In this document: positions 58,008-64,000 of the stretch, piece by piece | How positions within the stretch are numbered: position 1 is the stretch's first letter | How the letters are laid out: every line of letters starts with the position of its first letter | Assembly: GCA_900323505.1 (NCBI GenBank) | Contig: OOIN01000001.1 | Location: 186,001 to 250,000 of the forward strand | Direction: 5' to 3' | DNA length: 64,000 nt | Source of the DNA: Ustilago trichophora | Taxonomy: Eukaryota; Basidiomycota; Ustilaginomycetes; Ustilaginales; Ustilaginaceae | The notes under the pieces: generated by a model | Seen by the model: the letters and a program-made list of their open reading frames with translations, nothing else | Told to the model about the DNA's origin: nothing | The model's database searches: none | Made by a program: the position numbers and the translations under genes

Positions 58008-58630
58008 TGTGGATCGCCGTGTTTGTGAGAGTGAGTAGGGTCGAGTCTAAGATGGGCTAATGAGGTTCGAAGCGAAGAGAGGAAGGAGTTGCGAACTAGA
58101 TATGGCAAACGACGACGGCCAGACCGGATCTAAGAACCGGCGGGGTCCAGAGTCAAGTCGAACTCAAAGTTGTGCGGGGTGCATCGCTCGACGTGGGGGA
58201 AGGGATTCCTGTGCGGAGATCTTTCTCCACCACGCGTCACCCATGCGCATGTCTCTTTCCCCCTCTCCCTCCTTTCTTCCCAAGCAGAAGCCTCTCACCA
58301 CCCATCACCTACTGTGTCTCTCTCAGTTGGAACATTGTGAGCTACACTGCCCTTCTTGTCTAGATTGCATAAAGCTGGCAGCATGATTGCTGGGAGTGTG
58401 TTTGCGAGCGGATGGAGCGAGGGCAAATTGCACTGCGCGTCAGAGCCGCCTCCACGTTTCGAACCTTTCTTCTCTGCAGAAAGCCACACGCCGGCCGAAC
58501 AATTCTCCGCAAATTGGGCCGAACTCTCCATCATCTTAGCTTCAGAACATCATTCAATCTTGACGCATTATCGCACAGATGTCGATGTCATGCTCAAACT
58601 TTATCATATCTTGACATATGGAGGTGTAGT
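58008..58630. other. Intergenic region between the SDR and HyuB genes
   Basis: Promoter of the SDR gene and 3' flank of the HyuB gene. Short frames only, nothing recognised. Confidence 0.5.
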
Positions 58631-60550
58631 TCAGGCCCCCAACTGCAGTGAGCTCCACTCGGCAACACTTCCCTTGGCCCTCGTCGTGTGGTGAGCCCCA
58701 TTCGCACTATGGACACTGCGCGGATCAACGTCGTCTCCGCTCTTCGCGATCACCCCCGTGGCCGAGCTCGGATCGTTGAGAAGCGGCGCCATCCTTCCAG
58801 AAGCATTACGCTCGTTGATCGGCGCTTTCTTATCACCCTCGCCCTCCTTTTTGGCTTTGCTGCCATCCGTACTGCCCCATCCTCCGCCACCAGGCGTACG
58901 AATGACGATCCGATCCCCTCTGCCCATCGGAGTGGTGTTCTTCCCGCTGAGATTGATCACTCGAGGCTGAGCTTTGCCCTCCTCTTCCCCCTCGCGAAGG
59001 TCTCCGTCATCCTGTCGGCGCTGCTTGATCCACAGGTTCATGCCCTTCTGGGCACTTTCGCCTCCCTCTAGACCATAAGGCTGGAAAACTCTCCTCTCGC
59101 TCAGGATCGACACCTGAATACCGGGGCTGAGGAATTCGATGTCCCTCACCACTCCATCACCACCTCTGAACTCCCCCTCGCCACCAGACCCATCTCTGAG
59201 CGAGAACTCTCTGAGAACCACAGGGTAGCGCCTCTCCATTATCTCCGGATCGGTAATGCGCGTATTCGTCATGTGGGTATGAACGCCGCTGGTACCGTGC
59301 CAGTAAGGACCTGCGCCAGAACCACCTGCGATGGTTTCGTAGTATCCGAATCCTTCCACGTGATTTCCTTCCTTGTCCTTGCCGCCGAGACCGAAAGTGA
59401 GATTGTTGGTATCGCCCTGACTGGCAGCGGCCGCGTTGAAGGCTTTGAGCACCACATCGGTGATACGTTGGCTGGTGAGCACGTTACCTCCCACTACGGC
59501 GGCTGTTTCGGATGGGTCCAGCAGCGATCCTTTTGGAATGCGAACATCGATCGGTGTCAGGCAGCCCTGGTTCAGTGGGATCTCGGACGACACCATGGAT
59601 CGCAAACAGTAGATAATGGCAGAAGAAACGACCGACCGAGGACAGTTGAAGTTAGCCGCTACTTCGGGTCCTGTACCTTCAAAGTCGAATGTCGCCGATC
59701 CTTTTTCCGTGTCAATGTCGACACTGAGCTCGATAGGCGTACCGTCGTCCATATGTTCGATTGCATGCAATTGAGTCCCCTGCCGCTTGGCCACATTCCG
59801 GAGGAGCGAGCGAACCGCCATCTCGGCATTACTGCGGATGTACTCCATATAACGCTGCACCATGTCCAGTCCCCATTCTGCCACTAGCATGTGGATGAGA
59901 TTGATTCCCTTCTGATTCGCCGCAATCTGAGCTTGCAGGTCACTCTCCACGTCTCGGAAGCATCTCGTACCAGAACAGCCGGGATACTGGGCCGGTTCTT
60001 CCAACATGTACCTCTCCAATCCCTTCCTGTCGAACTTGCCCTCACTGACGATCTTGAACGATTTGATCCTGGCGCCTTCCTCGAACAGCGTTTTTGAGGT
60101 AGGCGGCATGGATCCAGCTGTGATGCCTCCGATATCTGCATGGTGACCTCTGCTGGCACAGAAGAAAATGATCTCGTCCGAGTCCTCTGCATGGCAGGGG
60201 GTGATGCATGTGATATCTGGCAGATGCGATCCACCCGCGACTGGCATATTGGCCATGATGACATCTCCGCGCTTCATCGTCTCTCCGATAGAAGCGAGAT
60301 GATCGACCTGGAACTTGACTGCAAAGGACATAGAGCCGAGATGGACGGGCAAGTGTGGGGCATTGGCGACGAGTGAGCCATCGGGAGAAAAGAGAGCGCA
60401 GGAAAAGTCAAGACGCTCTTTGATGTTGGTCGAGATGGAGGTCTGTTGTAGTGACTTGCCCATGGACTCGGCGACTGACATGAAGCGATTGGCGAAGAGG
60501 GAGAGAAGGATGGGGTCTGGGCCCGCATCCTTGTTGCTGTCGGCCGGCAT
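58631..60550 (-). CDS. Stand-alone HyuB-type protein (C-terminal half of 5-oxoprolinase / hydantoinase B)
   Basis: A 639-residue protein matching the HyuB part of ATP-dependent 5-oxoprolinase/N-methylhydantoinase. It opens with [20 protein letters not shown], then [20 protein letters not shown] and [15 protein letters not shown] (about 18-80), the classic HyuB start. Others are [79 protein letters not shown] and [28 protein letters not shown], and the end of the domain has TPGGGGWG. A hydrophilic tail of about 75 residues follows. Eukaryotic 5-oxoprolinases are about 1,280 residues with a HyuA half first; here no HyuA sequence lies upstream. The frame extends to 60580 only from TTG; the first ATG is 60550. 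It needs a HyuA partner from elsewhere, or is a remnant or neofunctionalised half. Confidence 0.88.
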   Translation of the reverse strand: MPADSNKDAGPDPILLSLFANRFMSVAESMGKSLQQTSISTNIKERLDFSCALFSPDGSLVANAPHLPVHLGSMSFAVKFQVDHLASIGETMKRGDVIMANMPVAGGSHLPDITCITPCHAEDSDEIIFFCASRGHHADIGGITAGSMPPTSKTLFEEGARIKSFKIVSEGKFDRKGLERYMLEEPAQYPGCSGTRCFRDVESDLQAQIAANQKGINLIHMLVAEWGLDMVQRYMEYIRSNAEMAVRSLLRNVAKRQGTQLHAIEHMDDGTPIELSVDIDTEKGSATFDFEGTGPEVAANFNCPRSVVSSAIIYCLRSMVSSEIPLNQGCLTPIDVRIPKGSLLDPSETAAVVGGNVLTSQRITDVVLKAFNAAAASQGDTNNLTFGLGGKDKEGNHVEGFGYYETIAGGSGAGPYWHGTSGVHTHMTNTRITDPEIMERRYPVVLREFSLRDGSGGEGEFRGGDGVVRDIEFLSPGIQVSILSERRVFQPYGLEGGESAQKGMNLWIKQRRQDDGDLREGEEEGKAQPRVINLSGKNTTPMGRGDRIVIRTPGGGGWGSTDGSKAKKEGEGDKKAPINERNASGRMAPLLNDPSSATGVIAKSGDDVDPRSVHSANGAHHTTRAKGSVAEWSSLQLGA

Positions 60551-61282
60551 GGTGGCTGTGAAGGCTGGCTGGAGGAGCAAGGGATGATACTTTCAACCGG
60601 GGTCCCGGGCTAGGGCTAGCTCGCAGTCAGCTGTGTTAGTCACAGCTGTTTCAAGCTGTGAGTCGACAACGTCGTTTAGATGTCGGAAGGAAGTTGTTGT
60701 TTATTTCGTAGGTAGCGTTGAGGTTCCCCGATGGCGAATGAAAGAGAGATGGAAGCTACCGTGCGCGCCTTTCGGTCTCTCTCGCGGCCTTCTTTCCGGC
60801 CAATTTTCTGATTCTCACTCATCGCGATCCGTCTTGAATTGGCGATCCTCTTCGCTCTAACACCTTTCCAGGTTTTTTTACATCACCACCGCCCACCTTC
60901 TCTATCACTTCGGGCCCGGGCCACGGTTGACTCTGCCAGCACTACACAACAGATGAAGGACTAGACGATGCAAACGTGTATAAAATCTAAAGTGAGAACG
61001 CGCAGGGTATGTACAAGGTATCGAAACAATGGTCAGAAAGACGTGCGAGAGCCTTGTGTGGTTCACAGCGGGTTCAACTGGCCATATGAGATGGAAAAGA
61101 GATTGCGAGAGCCTCTATGTTGAGACAGAAAGCGAACGAATGTGTGTGTTGTTCATGCGAAAGAATGTGAGATGCAGCCGACTTGCGAGGATTTGTTGTT
61201 GAAAGAGTCACTGAAGAGAAAGTGTCCAAATGTGTTGTAAGAGGCTAGCAAGTGCACAGCCCTTTTCGGAACGGGTGCTAGC
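60551..61282. other. Intergenic region upstream of the HyuB gene, no gene and no HyuA remnant seen
   Basis: Searched by eye on the minus strand for the missing HyuA half and found nothing. It contains the inverted sequence CAGCTGTG-ttagt-CACAGCTG near 60628-60649. Confidence 0.45.
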
Positions 61283-62050
61283 TTAGAGCAGAGCACCAAA
61301 GCCAACAGCGAGAGCAGCGACGACGGAAAGAACAGCAGCACTGGTACCTGAGGTCGAGAGAGCACCGTTCGAGGAGCCAGCAGTGGCCGAGGGACGGGCG
61401 CTGGAACCGGTCATGCTAACTGAGCCGCTGGATCGCGAGGCGCTGCCAGTGGGACCTGCGCTTCCCGAGGTAGTGGTGGTACCAGCAGCGGGGGCGCTTG
61501 TGGAGCTAGCAGCGGCAGTCGAGGCACCGGATGCAACGGTGGAACCGCTAACAATCGAGAGCTTGGCGTCGTTGGAAGTAGTGCTGTTGTGGGTGATGTA
61601 AATCATGTCGGTGTACGAGTCCAAGCTTGGGTTCTGGATCGACATGGCTCGCAGGCCAGAATAGTTACCGGCGTTCCACGAGCTGGGGACGGTAAAGACG
61701 AAACCACCGCACTGGGCACCGTTGGGACCGGGCTGACCGAAACCGGCACCAGCATCACAGGTGTTGGAGATGGCAGGGGCGGTGCCGACGTTGTAAGCGA
61801 CCTGAGTGTTGTTGTTGAGCATCAGATCGACCTGAACAGTACCCTGAGGAGGGTTGATCCAGTTGACGGCGACCTGTGTACCGGGCTGCCAGAAGATATA
61901 GCATCGGTAGAAGTCGCAAGCGGGTTCGTTCATTACAAGCTGCGAGTTGGGGTCCTGGTATTGTCGAACTTGGAGCTTGGGGGTGGCAGCAGCGAGGGCT
62001 GGAGCGGCGAGGACGGCGGCCGCAGCCAGGATCTTTGCGAGAGGAGCCAT
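61283..62050 (-). CDS. Secreted GPI-type cell-surface protein (Kre9/Knh-like N-terminal domain)
   Basis: A 255-residue secreted protein. The signal peptide covers about 1-21 (MAPLAKILAAAAVLAAPALA). A globular domain (about 30-165) has Cys45 and Cys49 in the CDFYRCYIFWQPG motif and two more cysteines (NTCDAG, AQCGGF), with TQVAVNWINPPQGTVQVDLM and a FTVPSSW stretch. This beta-rich layout (WQPG, then VQVDLM) resembles the fungal Ser/Thr-rich GPI (Kre9/Knh) domain. A Ser/Thr/Ala/Gly-rich spacer (about 170-235) and a hydrophobic C-terminal GPI signal (AAVLSVVAALAVGFGALL) follow. Several NxS/T sites are present. The longer upstream frame starts from a non-ATG codon; the ATG at 62050 gives the signal peptide. 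A wall role is likely but not proven. Confidence 0.83.
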   Translation of the reverse strand: MAPLAKILAAAAVLAAPALAAATPKLQVRQYQDPNSQLVMNEPACDFYRCYIFWQPGTQVAVNWINPPQGTVQVDLMLNNNTQVAYNVGTAPAISNTCDAGAGFGQPGPNGAQCGGFVFTVPSSWNAGNYSGLRAMSIQNPSLDSYTDMIYITHNSTTSNDAKLSIVSGSTVASGASTAAASSTSAPAAGTTTTSGSAGPTGSASRSSGSVSMTGSSARPSATAGSSNGALSTSGTSAAVLSVVAALAVGFGALL

Positions 62051-63145
62051 TTTGGATATGCCAGAAGAAAGGTGAGATGAAGACGGGACGAATGCAAGAC
62101 GAGAGTAGGGATCGACAAGCAAGGAAGGATGGAAAGAAAAGGGAGGTAGGTGTTAGGTGAGCGAGAAGATGAAGATGGAGATGGTGTGAGGATCGAGTCA
62201 AGTGTCGGGGTTGCTTTTTGATGGACGGCCATCGACGGTACTGCAGGATGTCGCACCACGTTCAAAAGCGGCTCTTTGGATTGCGAAATGCTCAAGATCG
62301 CGAGGGCCTCGACTGCAAAAAGGGTCGTTTGGAGAGTGGAGCTGCCGTTTAACCGAGACGGCCGTTTGCTGCCAGAATCTGCATCATTTTATTTTTTATT
62401 TTTTCTAAATTCGAACGAAAATCGCATGCCAAATGACCCTGTCGATCCAAAATGGAAAGGTTGAAGCCAAGAAGCACTTCACACCACGCGACGGGCTGCC
62501 TCTTGTTTGCTTTGCTCATTTGCGTGGCCAAATTGCCGTTTTTGCCTTTGGAATCCCTCTTCGGTGACAGCTGCTAAGTAAATCCGGTTTGCGTTGAAGC
62601 GCACCTTAGTCTAGCCCTAAGGTAACTAAGCCTCATTGTATGTGGGGATGACTTGCAGAAGAAACCAACAGAAGACCGAGTGTGGAGACAAAGGGAAAGG
62701 TTTGACTGCTACTGCACTAACCTCAGGGACACCGAAGTGCGTGCGTGCGTGTGCAGGTCGCCAGAAAGCAGTTTGGAAAGCCATTTCGTTAAAGTGTGCA
62801 TCCTCGAACCTCGAGCCTCGAAACACTTGTTCTCGACTGTGCTTACGTGGAGATCCGACGGACAGTGTCTCAGCCAAGAGCCATGATCCTGTCAGTTCCT
62901 ACAGTACCAGAGGATACTGTAAGCTACTGCAAAGTGCTGCTCACCAGTTACAAGGTTGACGATCCGAGGCACGCTTTCTTCTGGCGAGCCTTGCTTTCAT
63001 GGCATGAACCCACAAAAACAACCACCGGCATCCATCTACTGCTGCCTTCGGCGTGGCGTACCGTCCCCACGGCATCTAACTCTTCCCCGCAGAATCTGTT
63101 CTGACCGCAGCGAGTGTTGGACTGTGAACTGTGAATCGGGGGACG

Positions 63146-63197
63146 TGGTGCTAGTGGTGCTGGTGCTGCTAGTGCTGCTAGTGCTGCTGCTGCTAGT
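63146..63197 (+). repeat. Imperfect (GTGCTG)/(CTAGTG) trinucleotide-based repeat
   Basis: Mixed GTG, CTG, CTA and GTT triplets in tandem over about 52 bp. It is in non-coding sequence as far as can be seen. Confidence 0.8.
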
Positions 63198-63972
63198 TGC
63201 AAATCTCGGAGAGCGAAAAGCCGCAAATGCCTGCCTCGGTTGGGCTGGCCGAGCACATGTCAAATCGAAACAAACGGACGCGCTTCTCCGCTGTCTGAAA
63301 ATCAGCCTTGAAATTCTCAAGATGCACCTCGGCCGCTCTCACACTCGGAATGGCTGCACTCTGAATGTCTGCTCGGCCAGCCTGTGCCATTCTTTGTACT
63401 TCGCTCAGCAGACTACTGTAACGCTCAATACTGTACTTGCACTTACGGGCAGGGCCTCTTTTCACGACCTCTGTGTACCAAAAGTGTGGTTTTGGCCAGT
63501 GTAGTTCTCTCTTTACCATGACAATCTAACATCTGGCAGAAAGGGCCAATCGGGGAAAGCTCGATCTCGATCCAGATTCTCATCGATTCCAATTTCTTGC
63601 TTGACAGAGAGCCAACGCGTGGAAATTGCGAGAAGCTTCGTCTGTAAAATTCCACACTCTTTCCCGCCTTTGACCCGTGTCGTGTTCCAGAGACTTCCAT
63701 CAGCTGCTGGAAACAGCCACTCAGATCTCGACAGGGCTCGACAGGGTCCAGACAAGGCTCAAAGCCTCTTTCCAGCTCTTTCCGTCTGCATCTCTGCGCA
63801 TCCATGACCATCCTCGACCATCCTTGGGCGTCGATAATCGTCGCAAATCTTGCCGAATTCAGGGTCCAATGCGTGGCAATAACGCCTTCGGAGTTTAAGC
63901 TCCCCCTGTCAAACGCTTTCACTCCGCAGTATCGAGTTCCCTCTCCCTCTCTGTCTGTGTACGAGCGTCGTC

Positions 63973-64000
63973 ATGCTGCGCAGTTCAAACGCTCCCTTGG
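63973..64000 (+). CDS. Possible start of a gene cut by the window end
   Basis: An ATG at 63973 follows about 50 bp of C/T-rich leader like that of other genes in the window and opens a frame (MLRSSNAPL) to the edge. Only nine codons are visible, so this is a weak call. Confidence 0.2.

Larger units (their letters stand above)
62051..64000. other. Terminal 2 kb, mostly non-coding
   Basis: No confident gene. It contains an imperfect GTGCTG/GCTAGT array at 63146-63197 that generates a Leu/Val-rich false frame, and several short frames without motifs. At its right end lies a C/T-rich leader followed by an ATG (63973). Confidence 0.45.

Noticed and set aside
62956..63504. 182-codon frame with a Leu/Val run suggesting a membrane segment
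   Set aside because: Starts at TTG and the hydrophobic run is produced by the GTG/CTG repeat; not a credible gene.
1..64000. CRISPR arrays, insertion sequences, bacterial operon signals or viral genes
   Set aside because: No regularly spaced repeats, transposase or reverse transcriptase motifs, or ribosome binding site patterns were seen; the window is ordinary fungal nuclear DNA.

Overview
The window looks like nuclear DNA of a basidiomycete fungus, most likely a smut (Ustilaginaceae, related to Ustilago, Sporisorium or Pseudozyma). I infer this from large, mostly intronless genes on both strands, a few short GT-AG introns, C/T-rich leaders, a fungal phenylalanine ammonia-lyase, Zn2Cys6 and GPI-anchor proteins typical of fungi, and an intron-containing nuclear tRNA. 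The species call is inference. No mobile element, CRISPR array, virus or toxin gene was recognised.

Layout. 0-8.5 kb: an MFS sugar transporter with one intron, a single-pass Ser/Thr-rich membrane protein, a tRNA-Gly(GCC) gene with a 31-nt intron, and a secreted pepsin-like protease. 8.5-15.5 kb: gene-poor; its only confident gene is a four-exon RidA-family enzyme with a 15-nt micro-exon. 15.5-29 kb: a SET-domain protein methyltransferase, the giant UBR1 N-recognin ubiquitin ligase and an APC-family amino acid permease. 29-37 kb: a Zn2Cys6 transcription factor, an ICE2-like ER membrane protein and deoxyhypusine synthase. 38-44 kb: a secreted GPI-type alpha/beta hydrolase, an EXS-domain (Erd1-like) protein, and a divergent pair encoding Hikeshi/Opi10 and Nop16. 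43.7-50 kb: molybdenum cofactor genes MoaA and MoaC in tandem, then a purine (xanthine/urate) permease transcribed the other way. 50-64 kb: a small GPI-type surface protein, a TMEM135-like membrane protein, phenylalanine ammonia-lyase, a D-erythronate-dehydrogenase-like SDR, a stand-alone HyuB-type (5-oxoprolinase C-half) protein and another GPI-type protein.

Most genes are housekeeping and do not form one pathway. The one obvious functional unit is the molybdopterin pair. MoaA and MoaC carry out the first step of Moco synthesis, and the neighbouring permease imports xanthine or urate; Moco enzymes include xanthine dehydrogenase and nitrate reductase.

The most interesting signal is at 45158-45278. 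The MoaA frame ends in TGA followed by CTG, and the same frame then stays open, without another stop, through all of MoaC. A separate route to MoaC is also visible: an ATG 47 nt downstream, a 4-nt coding exon and a 64-nt intron, giving a protein with its own mitochondrial presequence. Splicing and stop-codon readthrough would therefore be mutually exclusive ways of making split or fused enzymes.
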